A DNA stretch of 64,000 nt, from positions 1 through 64,000 of the forward strand of contig DAISJM010000001.1 in NCBI GenBank assembly GCA_036821485.1, written 5' to 3'. Positions 16,685 to 24,295 of this stretch are shown here, in pieces. Below the pieces are notes generated by a model. The model did no database searches, was not told the origin of the DNA, and was given only the letters and a program-made list of their open reading frames with translations. The translations under genes were made by a program, and so were the position numbers. Within the stretch, counting starts at the first letter, position 1. Each line of letters opens with the position of its first letter. The stretch is from DAISJM01 sp036821485. Its GTDB lineage: Bacteria; Verrucomicrobiota; Kiritimatiellia; CAIQIC01; JAGNIJ01.

Positions 16685-17742
16685 AGTCGCGAACCGACAG
16701 AACCGAGGGATTCGGTACCGGCGTGCTGATGAGAATCGGCGCGTTTGGGTTGGCGCTGGTCTGCGTGTCGGTGGTGCTTCTGCTGGCCGGTGTAGCTCCG
16801 CTCGATGCATTCCGTGAAATCATGGGCGGTGCGGTCGGGTCCTGGTCGGATGTGGGCTACGTTCTTCGCGCGTGGGTGCCGCTGTTGCTGGCGGCCGTCG
16901 GGTTGGTGGTGACGTTTGCCGCGGGCCTTTGGAATATCGGCATCGAAGGGCAGATCATGATGGGCGCGGTTTTCGCGACCGGGGCATTCCGCGTCATGGA
17001 GAGCCAAACGTTGCCGCCGGTGATGGCGGTGTTGTTGTGCGTCGTCGCGGGCATCGTGGGCGGCGTGCTGTGGGGCGCGCTTGTGGGCGTGCTGAAAACA
17101 TTCGGCGGCGTGCACGAAATCTTCGGCGGGCTGGGGCTGAACTTTGTAGCCTCGGCGCTGACGCTGTGGCTGATCTTTGGACCGTGGAAACGGCCGGGCG
17201 TTGGATCGATGAGCGGTACGATGCCGTTCCCGGAGCAGCTCTGGATGAGTGAGTTGGTTGGGATGCACGTCAGCCCTTGGGCGCTCGTGCTCGGGCTGGC
17301 GGGCGTTCTGCTGGTGCACCTGTTGTTGAAGAACACCCATCTCGGCCTGCGCCTGAAAGCGGTTGGTGCCAACGCGTGTGCGGCCTCCCGGTTCGGCATT
17401 CCCGTGTCGCGTCAGATCATGCTGGCCTTCATGCTGTGCGGCGCGCTGGCCGGGGCCGCGGGGGCCCTGCAGGTAGCGGCGGTGTACCACCGGTTGATTC
17501 CTTCCATCTCGAGCGGCTACGGTTATCTCGGTCTGCTGGTGGCGATCCTCGCGGGTTATCGCGCGCTGTGGTGTCTGCCTATTGCCCTCTTCTTTGCGGC
17601 GATCAATGTCGGCAGCATTCAGTTGCCGATCGTGCTGCAAGTGGACTCGTCGCTGGGCGGTGTGCTGCAAGGTCTGCTCGTACTCTTCATCCTGATGGCG
17701 GATGGCGCGCGCCGTCGCTGGTGGGCGGGGAGGGCGGCATGA
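16681..17742 (+). CDS. ABC transporter permease 1 (nucleoside type)
   Basis: A 353-residue polytopic membrane protein of the branched-chain amino acid/ribose permease superfamily, closest in character to the NupP-like partner of BMP binding proteins. About nine hydrophobic segments are visible, with the EGQIMMGA motif near residue 90 and the coupling-loop sequence GANACAASRFGIPVSRQ near 225-240. It starts with GTG at 16681 overlapping the ATPase stop, and its own stop overlaps the next permease start (ATGA), so the subunits are translationally coupled. Confidence 0.88.
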   Translation: MKSRTDRTEGFGTGVLMRIGAFGLALVCVSVVLLLAGVAPLDAFREIMGGAVGSWSDVGYVLRAWVPLLLAAVGLVVTFAAGLWNIGIEGQIMMGAVFATGAFRVMESQTLPPVMAVLLCVVAGIVGGVLWGALVGVLKTFGGVHEIFGGLGLNFVASALTLWLIFGPWKRPGVGSMSGTMPFPEQLWMSELVGMHVSPWALVLGLAGVLLVHLLLKNTHLGLRLKAVGANACAASRFGIPVSRQIMLAFMLCGALAGAAGALQVAAVYHRLIPSISSGYGYLGLLVAILAGYRALWCLPIALFFAAINVGSIQLPIVLQVDSSLGGVLQGLLVLFILMADGARRRWWAGRAA

Positions 17743-18734
17743 GTGGTGATCTGATCACAGGTCTGGCGGGTGTGTTGGCGGCGACGGCACCGATTCTCTT
17801 CGTCGTGATCGGCGAGACCATCGGCGAGCGCGGTGGTGTGATCAACCTCTCGCTCAACGGGCTCGTGATTTTGTCCGCGATGGTGTCCTTTGCCGTGGCG
17901 ACCACGACAGGGAGTCTTGTCGCGGGCTTCATCGCCGGGATGGCGGTGGGCGCGTTGACGGGATTGCTCGTGGCGTTCTGCAGCATCACGTTGCGACAAT
18001 CGCAGGTGGCCATCGGTTTTGTGCTGACGCTGCTGTGCCGTGACCTCGCGTATTTTCTCGGCAGCCGGTTCATGAATATGTCGGGGCCGACCGTGCAGGG
18101 CGTCAGCATCCCGGGGCTGGAACATATTCCGATCATCGGCGCTCTTTTCTTCCAGCAGGACGTGGTGACGTGGCTGAGCTTCGTGGCGATTGGCCTCGCG
18201 TGGTGGTGGATGTTCAAGACGCGGCCGGGACTGACCCTGCGCGCGATCGGCGAGCAGCCGGTGGCCGCGTATGCGCGCGGGGCGCGCGTGAACCGGCTGC
18301 GCTATGCCTACACCATCGCGGGCAGTTCGTTGGTTGGCTTCGCCGGCGCGGCGTACTCGCTCAGCGTGAAGGCGGGTTGGCGCGGAACTATCTCGGGGCT
18401 CGATGGCATCGGATGGATTGCGTTGGCGATCGTGGTGTTTGGCGGGTGGAACCCGGTGCGCGCCGCGCTGGGCGCGTATCTGTTCGGACTGCTCCAGTGG
18501 CTGGGCGTTGTGCTGCAGTCGTGCCTGCCCGGCGTACCGTCGCAGGTGCTGCAGGTTGCGCCGTTCCCGTTGATGATTCTCGCGCTGCTGCTGGTGAATA
18601 TCGGTAACGCGGACTGGGTGGAGAAGACGCTGGTGCGGTTGCCGCCGGGCGCGGCGCGCGGCGTGCGGAATCTGCTTCGCGCGTTACGCGCATCGCCGCC
18701 GGCCGCGCTCAGCCAGCCTTACGAAACGCCGTGA
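17739..18734 (+). CDS. ABC transporter permease 2 (nucleoside type)
   Basis: A 331-residue polytopic permease, the NupQ-like partner. The family hallmark GERGGVINLSLNGLVILSAM lies at about 28-47, and the coupling loop AIGEQPVAAYARGARVNRLRY at about 170-190. About eight to nine transmembrane segments follow the usual spacing. The start at 17739 was chosen from the ATGA overlap with the previous stop; the frame is open further upstream only as an overlap with permease 1. It completes the four-gene importer and converges with the L,D-transpeptidase gene. Confidence 0.88.
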   Translation: MSGDLITGLAGVLAATAPILFVVIGETIGERGGVINLSLNGLVILSAMVSFAVATTTGSLVAGFIAGMAVGALTGLLVAFCSITLRQSQVAIGFVLTLLCRDLAYFLGSRFMNMSGPTVQGVSIPGLEHIPIIGALFFQQDVVTWLSFVAIGLAWWWMFKTRPGLTLRAIGEQPVAAYARGARVNRLRYAYTIAGSSLVGFAGAAYSLSVKAGWRGTISGLDGIGWIALAIVVFGGWNPVRAALGAYLFGLLQWLGVVLQSCLPGVPSQVLQVAPFPLMILALLLVNIGNADWVEKTLVRLPPGAARGVRNLLRALRASPPAALSQPYETP

Positions 18735-18741
18735 CGTCCTG

Positions 18742-19806
18742 TCATGGATCGACGCGGACAGGCATTCCAATACGAATCATGCGGAGCAGTTTCTCCGCGT
18801 TCCAATTGGCCAGCCGAAAACACCCGTGCGATTCGGTTTTGCCGATGTCCTCCGGGTGCGGCGTGCCGTGCATGCCGTAGCCGGACAGGCTCAGGCTGAT
18901 CCACGCGACGCCGACCGGGTTGTTCGGTCCTGCCGGAATCACCAGCTTGCCGGTCATCGTGGCGGCTTCCGCGTCCTCGGTGAAAAGCGCGGGGTCGAAA
19001 TAGTAGTTGGGATTCTCGGCGCAGTTGGCGACGAAAAGTTCACCGACGGGCCGCTTCTCGCGATCCTTCGCGATCGAGCAGGGGAACAGTGCGACGAGTG
19101 CGCCATCCTTGTTGAACACCCGCACGAATTTCTGGCCGAGGCTGATGGTGATCCGCTCGGCGTCGGTTTTGATCGCAGGCTGCGGGTTGGGCACGGTCAG
19201 GACGGTGCCCGGCTGTGGGTTGGGCCATGAGGCCTGCGGATTCAGCTCGCGGATGCACGCCTCGGCGGCGTGGGATTCCTCCGCCACGCGTTCCAGCACG
19301 GTTTGATAATCGAGCCGCGCCGCTTGTGACTTGCCGATCCATGTCGACGGTGTACGCGTCAGCGAGGAAATGTCTTCGGGCGTAACGATGCGCGTGGTGA
19401 AGGCTTGGTCGAGCGGACCGAGGGCGCGCAGCGTCGGCTCATCGATCGCGCTGGTGGCCGGGAGCTTGTTGGCCTCCTGCCAGTACCGGAGGGCGGCGCG
19501 GGTCTTGGGACCCTGCTTGCCGTCGATCACGCCGCAGGAAAAGTTGGCGCGGTCCACGAGCGTTTGTACAGCCGCGACGTCGCGGAAGGTCAGGTTCGTG
19601 ATGAGGGGGATGGCGACGGCCACGCGCGGTGGTGGTCGGGGGAGATATTCCGGCGTGGAGCGCGGCGGGGGCACGGGTTTGGCCGGAGGAGTGTGCGGCT
19701 CGCGGACAATTTCCGCCGGCGGCGGTTCGGGGCCGTAGTCGACGGTCGCACAGCCGGCCAGTGCGAGGCAGCCGAGGAGAAGCGGCAGGCGGCGGAGCAG
19801 TGTCAT
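18742..19806 (-). CDS. L,D-transpeptidase (YkuD) lipoprotein with a peptidoglycan-binding domain
   Basis: A 354-residue lipoprotein (lipobox LAGC). A Pro-rich linker of about 35 residues leads to a PG_binding_1-like domain at about 75-130 (VQTLVDRANFSCGVIDGKQGPKTRAAL), a middle region with some LysM-like character, and a YkuD catalytic domain at about 215-354. The catalytic motif is present as HG followed 13 residues later by SHGCFRL, with the nucleophile Cys. Such enzymes form 3-3 crosslinks or attach proteins to peptidoglycan in the periplasm. The ATG overlaps the stop of the exported methyltransferase gene by 4 bases. Confidence 0.9.
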   Translation of the reverse strand: MTLLRRLPLLLGCLALAGCATVDYGPEPPPAEIVREPHTPPAKPVPPPRSTPEYLPRPPPRVAVAIPLITNLTFRDVAAVQTLVDRANFSCGVIDGKQGPKTRAALRYWQEANKLPATSAIDEPTLRALGPLDQAFTTRIVTPEDISSLTRTPSTWIGKSQAARLDYQTVLERVAEESHAAEACIRELNPQASWPNPQPGTVLTVPNPQPAIKTDAERITISLGQKFVRVFNKDGALVALFPCSIAKDREKRPVGELFVANCAENPNYYFDPALFTEDAEAATMTGKLVIPAGPNNPVGVAWISLSLSGYGMHGTPHPEDIGKTESHGCFRLANWNAEKLLRMIRIGMPVRVDP

Positions 19807-20522
19807 GGAGTTGGGCCTCCGTGGACCATCGGTACGAACACAACGGGCAGGTCTTCCTCGATGCGCACCCGCCCGTCGAGCTTGCGCAGAATCATCAGCC
19901 GCTGGCTGACGTTGCCGACGGGGACGATCATGCGGCCGCCCTCGCGGAGTTGATCGACGAGCGCCTGCGGAATTTCCTCGGGCGCGCAGGTCACGATGAT
20001 GGAGTCGAACGGCGCATGCTCGGGCCAGCCCTTGTAGCCATCGCCGGTGAGTACATGGGCATGCGTGTAGCCCTCCGAGGCAAGGACCCGGCGCGCGTGT
20101 TCGGCGAGTTCGGGCACGATTTCGATGCTGAAGACTTCTGCGCCGAGTTCGGCGAGGATGGCCGCCTGGTAGCCGGAGCCGGTGCCGATTTCGAGAATCT
20201 TCTCGCCCGGCTGCGGGTCGATGCGTTCGGTCATGTAGGCCACGATGAAAGGTTGCGAGATCGTCTGGCCGTAGCCGATGGGGCTGGGGTGATCGCCATA
20301 GGGGTCGGTTTTGGCGCGGTACGTCTCGGGGATGTATTCGGGACGGCGGACGGTGCTCATGGCTGCGAGCACGCGCTTATTGTTGACTCCGTACGCTTTG
20401 ATCCGGCTGATCATCGCCGCCTTGCCGACCTGGCCGTCGGCGGCCGGCTGGGTTGCCGGTTCGCGCGTGCAGGCCTGACATAGCGGAAGAGCAATCAGCA
20501 GGCCGATCCAACGCCTGTTCAT
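19803..20522 (-). CDS. pcm: Exported protein-L-isoaspartate O-methyltransferase
   Basis: A 239-residue PCMT that methylates isoaspartyl residues using S-adenosylmethionine so they can be repaired. Family motifs are clear: RPEYIP, PYGDHPSPIGYGQTISQP, EIGTGSGYQAA (SAM-binding motif I) and a late PVG. Unlike the cytoplasmic enzyme, it has an N-terminal signal-like segment (RRWIGLLIALPLCQAC), with a Cys at about 22 but no canonical lipobox, implying a periplasmic or membrane-attached form. The start at 20522 was chosen from a GGAGGGG sequence 4 bases upstream. It overlaps the L,D-transpeptidase gene and has its own promoter candidate. Confidence 0.88.
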   Translation of the reverse strand: MNRRWIGLLIALPLCQACTREPATQPAADGQVGKAAMISRIKAYGVNNKRVLAAMSTVRRPEYIPETYRAKTDPYGDHPSPIGYGQTISQPFIVAYMTERIDPQPGEKILEIGTGSGYQAAILAELGAEVFSIEIVPELAEHARRVLASEGYTHAHVLTGDGYKGWPEHAPFDSIIVTCAPEEIPQALVDQLREGGRMIVPVGNVSQRLMILRKLDGRVRIEEDLPVVFVPMVHGGPTP

Positions 20523-20544
20523 GTAGCCCCTCCGTCTGGCGGTC

Positions 20545-20573
20545 ATAGTACCCGGGGGCCGCACCGGCGGCAA
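20545..20573 (-). promoter_or_regulatory. Candidate sigma70-type promoter for pcm-L,D-transpeptidase
   Basis: On the minus strand TTGCCG (20573-20568) is followed after exactly 17 bases by TACTAT (20550-20545). The start codon of pcm is 22 bases further on, leaving room for the GGAGGGG ribosome-binding site. Confidence 0.5.
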
Positions 20574-20616
20574 TTTTTTCCAATCCACCTTCGCCGACGC
20601 CATGGAGGACAAGATG

Positions 20617-20645
20617 TTGGAAAAAATCGGGGCGTGGGGTACTCT
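20617..20645 (+). promoter_or_regulatory. Candidate promoter giving a near-leaderless transcript for the acetyltransferase
   Basis: TTGGAA (20617-20622), 17 bases, then TACTCT (20640-20645). The ATG at 20654 is 8 bases past the -10 and no Shine-Dalgarno sequence is present, so transcription would begin at or within about 3 bases of the start codon. Confidence 0.45.
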
Positions 20646-20653
20646 TTGGTGCC

Positions 20654-21154
20654 ATGAATACTACGCGGCATGTGCAGGGTAAGATTCGCAACGCCGGCTT
20701 CGCCGACGTTCCGGCGATTTTCAACCTGATCAAGAGCAATCCGAAAGAGCTCGTGCCGCGTTCGCACAGCGACATCATTCAGAACGTCGACCGCTTCCTC
20801 GTTTGCGAATACCGGAAGAAGATTGTCGGTGTGGTGTCGTGGGCGATTCTCCCCGAGATCGAGCGGGCCGCGCATCCGACGGTAGAGATCAAGTCGCTGG
20901 CCGTTCAGAAGTCCGTGCGCAAGAAAGGATTTGGCCGCATCTTGGTGGAAGCCGCGATCGAGCGCGTTCGCGCGCTGCATCCGGAGCAGATTCTTGTGCT
21001 GACGTTCACACCGGACTTCTTCGCGCTGTTTGGTTTCAAGCGGATTCCGAAAGAGACCATCATGCACAAGCTCTACACGGGGTGCGTGAACTGCAGCAAG
21101 TATGACTCGCCGTTTACCTGTCCTGAAGTGGCCATGGGACTGATGCTCCGGTAG
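20654..21154 (+). CDS. GNAT acetyltransferase of the ArgA-like (N-acetylglutamate synthase) type
   Basis: A 166-residue single-domain GNAT enzyme. The acetyl-CoA loop reads SVRKKGFGRILV after the strand EIKSLAV. The C-terminal HKLYTGCVNCSKYDSP and TCPE segment has the Cys cluster typical of stand-alone N-acetylglutamate synthase-like proteins of delta-proteobacteria and relatives. If that is right it would acetylate glutamate as the first step of arginine synthesis. No other arg gene is present. It stands alone, divergent from pcm, with an unusually short predicted 5' leader. Confidence 0.75.
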   Translation: MNTTRHVQGKIRNAGFADVPAIFNLIKSNPKELVPRSHSDIIQNVDRFLVCEYRKKIVGVVSWAILPEIERAAHPTVEIKSLAVQKSVRKKGFGRILVEAAIERVRALHPEQILVLTFTPDFFALFGFKRIPKETIMHKLYTGCVNCSKYDSPFTCPEVAMGLMLR

Positions 21155-21189
21155 CCCGCACGGGGCGTGAGCCCCCGATGGGTGGAGGA

Positions 21190-21252
21190 GAGATCCCTCG
21201 TCGCCGGGCTCCTCGGGATGACAATCGGCTGCACGGGATGACGAGGAATCTC
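21190..21252. repeat. Imperfect 13-bp inverted repeat between convergent genes
   Basis: GAGATCCCTCGTC (21190-21202) and GACGAGGAATCTC (21240-21252) pair over 13 positions with one mismatch. The interior holds two copies of GGGATGAC (21215-21222 and 21235-21242). It could act as a bidirectional terminator, or be one of the dispersed intergenic palindromes of the GATCCCTCG...GGGATGACA kind; a genome-wide count would tell. Confidence 0.5.
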
Positions 21253-21257
21253 CGCGG

Positions 21258-22334
21258 CTATTCCAGGCAGATGAGCATCGTCGAATCTTCGTGGTCCGCG
21301 CTGGTTGAAATGATGATGTGCGCGAGGCGCGTCACGCCGGCGATGTGGATCGTCTGACGTTCCTGGTGGGAAGCGACGAACTCCTTCAGCGGATGGCCGG
21401 GCTCGAGTTGCTCAATTGTGCCAAGGAGTCTGCGGGCCGGCTCGTTCATGCCCACGACGCGCATATCGTCATCCAGCACGACCGCAGCGAGGTGCATGTT
21501 TTCGAGCTCGCGCAGCATGATTTCCTTCACACGTTCGAGGCGGCGAATCTTGACCTCGCCCTGCTGGCGGACTTCCTCGACCTTCTCGTTCAGCCGTGTT
21601 TCGAATTCTTGGGCGATCAGTTCGCCAGCCTGGGCGGTGGACGTTTCGCGACGTTCCACAGAGCCGAGGACGTTGTGGACGAACTTGCGGAAGACGCGGG
21701 GCGCATCCTTGGCGGGTGTGGCCGGCGCGATATCCGGCAATGGATTGTCGAGGCCGATGACGTCGGTGCCGGCCTCGATGTCCCATGAGCCGCCGCTGCG
21801 GGATGGGGTGATGGGTGGCTGACTGGGGGAGACAGGTTTCTTCTCCTCGACGGGATGGACTACGGCGTCCTTGCCGACGATACCTATCTTGACCTTGTGC
21901 TCGCGGATGTGGCGGATGCCCGCGCGCTCCAAGCTGTGGGCGAGGCCCTGGGTTTCAATTTCGTCGGACCGGGCGGTGAGGATGGTGATGAACTTCGCAA
22001 GTTCGTCGGCGGTGACGCCCGCCTGGATGGCAAGGCCCTTGATGCCGCGAGTTTCAAGACTCTGCGCGACCTTGCGCAGCGCACTGGAACTGGGGTCGAT
22101 GGGCAGCGTACCGAAACGGACTTCCCCGCCGGTGAAGAACAGGGTGATCTCGGGTATTCCCTTGAGCGCGGTTTCAAACAGGGCGATGTCCTGTTCGACA
22201 GAGCGCTGAAAGACCGGATGCGAGGTCTGGTACATCAGGGCGGTATTCAGCACGGTGCAGAGCCCGCGCACGGCGCTCGTCACCTCGGCCGTCTTCTGGG
22301 CGCTCGCGCCCGGCGGTTGTGGATATCCTGTCAT
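21258..22334 (-). CDS. Coiled-coil protein with a C-terminal PAS-like domain
   Basis: A 358-residue cytoplasmic protein with no signal peptide. The N-terminal 150 residues are helical (VLNTALMYQTSHPVF, then a GGEVRFGTLPID segment), followed by a Ser/Pro-rich linker, a charged coiled coil at about 235-285 (RLNEKVEEVRQQGEVKIRRLERVKE), and a PAS-like sensory fold at about 285-358 beginning HLAAVVLDDDMRVVGMNEPARRLLG. There is no kinase, GGDEF or receiver domain, so it probably signals through protein contacts. It is a single minus-strand gene. Confidence 0.65.
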   Translation of the reverse strand: MTGYPQPPGASAQKTAEVTSAVRGLCTVLNTALMYQTSHPVFQRSVEQDIALFETALKGIPEITLFFTGGEVRFGTLPIDPSSSALRKVAQSLETRGIKGLAIQAGVTADELAKFITILTARSDEIETQGLAHSLERAGIRHIREHKVKIGIVGKDAVVHPVEEKKPVSPSQPPITPSRSGGSWDIEAGTDVIGLDNPLPDIAPATPAKDAPRVFRKFVHNVLGSVERRETSTAQAGELIAQEFETRLNEKVEEVRQQGEVKIRRLERVKEIMLRELENMHLAAVVLDDDMRVVGMNEPARRLLGTIEQLEPGHPLKEFVASHQERQTIHIAGVTRLAHIIISTSADHEDSTMLICLE

Positions 22335-22460
22335 ACGCCTGAGTCTTGCGTGGCGGCATGTGCACCGCTACGCCAAGGTAACCATACACGCGGCGGCAAT
22401 TTCCGTTCAAAGGAAACGTCGGGGCGGGTTCGGTGTATGATGGGGGCGTTGGAGGCGATG

Positions 22461-23132
22461 ATGAAGGTGGAGTGCGGCAAAGCGTGGGTGTTCGACATGC
22501 CGGGTGGGGCCAGGATCGACTGGGTCTGGCTGGATGCGGTCGGCTACTGGGCGGCGCGGCACAAAGTGACGAACCGGCAGTATCGGATCTTCGATCCCGA
22601 TCACCAGAGCGGCGTGCTGGATGGGTACGCGCTCGATGGCGATGATCAGCCGGTGGTGCGCGTGAGTTGGGATCACGCGCGGCAATTTGTGGGTTGGCTC
22701 GATGGGCAGGTGGCGGGGTTGAGGCCGGCGGGGTTCCGGATTCGTCTCCCGCGCGAGCCGGAGTGGGAGAGTTATGCCAAGTGCGAGGTTGTGAAAGAAC
22801 CGCTTTGGGGCGAGCGCTGTCCGGGTTTCGGAAGCTATGACGTGATCGAGCGGATGAAGATCGGCTGGGGTCCGACGGCCCGCGTGCAGGACGAGCCTGC
22901 CAACGCGTGGGGTCTTCATGGGGCCGAAGGCGGTTTGTGGGAGTGGGTTGCGGATGTGTTCGATCCGACGATGAACTGCAGGATTCTGCGGGGCGCGTGC
23001 TGGTACGGCGCGGTTGGGGGTGAACAGCAACTTCTCTATCACCGGACAGGATCGCCCGATACGGGGCACGTGAATTTTGGATTCAGGATGGTGCTGGCGC
23101 CGGGCGAGGATGTTCCGGGCCGTTCCGTCTGA
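22461..23132 (+). CDS. SUMF1/FGE-sulfatase-domain protein
   Basis: A 223-residue protein of the formylglycine-generating-enzyme-like fold: VTNRQYRIF near 35, VVRVSWDHARQFVGWL near 65, RLPREPEWESYA near 100, an NAWGLHGAEGGLWEWVADVF segment near 150, and RILRGACWYG plus FGFRMV at the end. The core RGGSW motif is altered to RGACW, and the paired active-site cysteines of true FGEs are not apparent, so sulfatase activation is doubtful. The start at 22461 has GGAGG five bases upstream; ATGs at 22437 and 22458 are alternatives, but 22437 lies within a TATGAT -10-like sequence. No sulfatase gene is nearby. Confidence 0.7.
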   Translation: MKVECGKAWVFDMPGGARIDWVWLDAVGYWAARHKVTNRQYRIFDPDHQSGVLDGYALDGDDQPVVRVSWDHARQFVGWLDGQVAGLRPAGFRIRLPREPEWESYAKCEVVKEPLWGERCPGFGSYDVIERMKIGWGPTARVQDEPANAWGLHGAEGGLWEWVADVFDPTMNCRILRGACWYGAVGGEQQLLYHRTGSPDTGHVNFGFRMVLAPGEDVPGRSV

Positions 23133-23138
23133 ACGACA

Positions 23139-23528
23139 TCAGGGCGTCATGACGGCCTTCAACAACACGCGATCGTCGGTGATGGAGAGGACCTCGAGAT
23201 TGTAGTTGCGGCTGCGAATCTGCAGCTTGAGGAAATCGCCGACGTTGACGACCTGGTTATTGATCGCCGCGGTGTAATGGTCGCCCTGCTTCAGTACGCC
23301 ATCAATCCGGAGATGCTCCTTGAGAGAGACCTCCTCTTGAGGTTCGACGCCCTCCACTTCGATTTCCGCTTTGGGTTTTGGTGGGGGGATGGGCGTGGAC
23401 GAGATGGAGGAATACGAGGCCGCCGTTCCGGCCCCGCTGCCGGAAGCGCCGGAGTCTTTCTTGTCGCAGCCCGCGACAAGACCCAGCATGACAGCCCCGG
23501 TCAGAAGTACGGCGATGCGCATGTTCAT
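23139..23528 (-). CDS. Small lipoprotein with a GspC/PilP-like domain
   Basis: A 129-residue lipoprotein with a lipobox (LVAGC), a low-complexity Ser/Gly/Pro linker at about 25-60, and a compact C-terminal beta-rich domain at about 70-129. The pattern DHYTAAINNQVVNVGDFLKLQIRSRNY followed by VLSITDDRVLLK resembles the homology region of type II secretion GspC or the PilP fold (AxIN...V.VGD....V..I..D.V.L). This is an inference from pattern, not a firm assignment. The start at 23528 follows an AAGGA sequence and begins the signal peptide. The gene converges with the FGE-like gene. Confidence 0.6.
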   Translation of the reverse strand: MNMRIAVLLTGAVMLGLVAGCDKKDSGASGSGAGTAASYSSISSTPIPPPKPKAEIEVEGVEPQEEVSLKEHLRIDGVLKQGDHYTAAINNQVVNVGDFLKLQIRSRNYNLEVLSITDDRVLLKAVMTP

Positions 23529-23653
23529 GGTCCTTCTCCCAGAGAAGATTACGCCGTGCTCCGCGGATGTTCGCCACGCCCGCGGAACCCGAAAACTACT
23601 ATACAAGGGAGTGGTGGTGTTGGATACACCAATCCAAGGTGGTTTGCGCGGAT

Positions 23654-23669
23654 GTAGGGGAAACCCTAC
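23654..23669. promoter_or_regulatory. Perfect inverted repeat next to the RRM-gene promoter
   Basis: GTAGGG-GAAA-CCCTAC is a perfect 6-bp inverted repeat with a 4-base centre. It abuts the -35 box at 23670. As DNA it could be a regulator site; as RNA it would form a hairpin with a GAAA tetraloop. Confidence 0.4.
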
Positions 23670-23697
23670 TTGAGCAAACACGCGTTTTGCGTATTCT
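23670..23697 (+). promoter_or_regulatory. Candidate sigma70-type promoter for the RRM gene
   Basis: TTGAGC (23670-23675), 16 bases, then TATTCT (23692-23697). The predicted start near 23704 leaves a 5' leader of about 105 bases before the ATG at 23811. Confidence 0.5.
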
Positions 23698-23704
23698 AGT
23701 GGCC

Positions 23705-23766
23705 AGTTGCGAGTTACGTCATCCGATGTGGCTTGCAGCGTCACCCGGGAGTACCGAGTCGCAACT
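23705..23766 (+). promoter_or_regulatory. Predicted stem closing the 5' leader of the RRM gene
   Basis: AGTTGCGA (23705-23712) and TCGCAACT (23759-23766) are perfect 8-bp complements at the very 5' end of the predicted leader. A structured leader is plausible for RNA-binding-protein genes that control their own expression or respond to cold, but this is inferred. Confidence 0.35.
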
Positions 23767-23810
23767 CAACGTGTGAAGACAGACAAGGCGACTGTGTTAG
23801 GAAAGGGAAG

Positions 23811-24092
23811 ATGAATATATTCGTTGGTAATCTGCCGTTTGAAGTCAGCGATGGCGATCTGCGGCAGGCGTTTGAAGGGTTCGGTCAGGTTTCATCGTCG
23901 AATGTCATTCTCGACAAGTTCACCGGCAAGTCCCGTGGGTTTGGTTTTGTAGAAATGCCCAACGATGCCGAAGCGAAGGCGGCGATCGCGGGTTTGAACA
24001 ACAAGGATTTGAAGGGTCGTCCTCTTCGCGTCAACGAGGCGCAGCCTCGTGAAGACCGTCCGCGCGGTGGCGGCCGGGGTCCCCGGATGTAA
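23811..24092 (+). CDS. RRM-type RNA-binding protein
   Basis: A 93-residue cytoplasmic protein with a single RNA recognition motif. RNP2 is IFVGNL (residues 3-8) and RNP1 is KSRGFGFVEM (about 41-50), both with the aromatic RNA-stacking residues in place. The short C-terminal tail is Arg/Gly-rich (PRGGGRGPRM), as in cyanobacterial and other bacterial Rbp proteins. Such proteins bind single-stranded RNA and are often cold-inducible. It is a single-gene unit with its own promoter, a leader of about 105 bases, and a strong terminator 36 bases after the stop. Confidence 0.92.
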   Translation: MNIFVGNLPFEVSDGDLRQAFEGFGQVSSSNVILDKFTGKSRGFGFVEMPNDAEAKAAIAGLNNKDLKGRPLRVNEAQPREDRPRGGGRGPRM

Positions 24093-24128
24093 TTGAAAAA
24101 GGGGGGGTAGAACTTTACCCCATGGGTT

Positions 24129-24171
24129 CAAGCGAGCCGTTCACGTTCCGTGGATGGCTCGCTTGTTTTTT
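24129..24171 (+). terminator. Intrinsic terminator of the RRM gene
   Basis: CAAGCGAGCC (24129-24138) and GGCTCGCTTG (24156-24165) form a perfect 10-bp stem, followed by six T residues. The loop holds a further CACG/CGTG pairing. This is the clearest rho-independent terminator in the window. Confidence 0.92.
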
Positions 24172-24228
24172 ATCCCGCACGTTTCTATTAACCCGGCGTG
24201 GTTTATCAGTGTAGAATGGGGAGCAGGA

Positions 24229-24245
24229 GGCGGCCTATGGCCGCC
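24229..24245 (+). promoter_or_regulatory. Short GC hairpin in the leader of the PIN-PhoH gene
   Basis: GGCGGCC-TAT-GGCCGCC is a perfect 7-bp stem with a 3-base loop, about 50 bases before the PIN-PhoH start. It has no T run, so a role in leader structure is more likely than termination. Confidence 0.35.
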
Positions 24246-24295
24246 GGGGCGGTGCGCAGCCGTGGGGCGCGCGGGCAACCATCAACAAGGAGATA

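Noticed and set aside
21155..21257. tRNA or riboswitch in the convergent gap
   Set aside because: The fold is a simple inverted repeat with no cloverleaf or known ligand-binding core.
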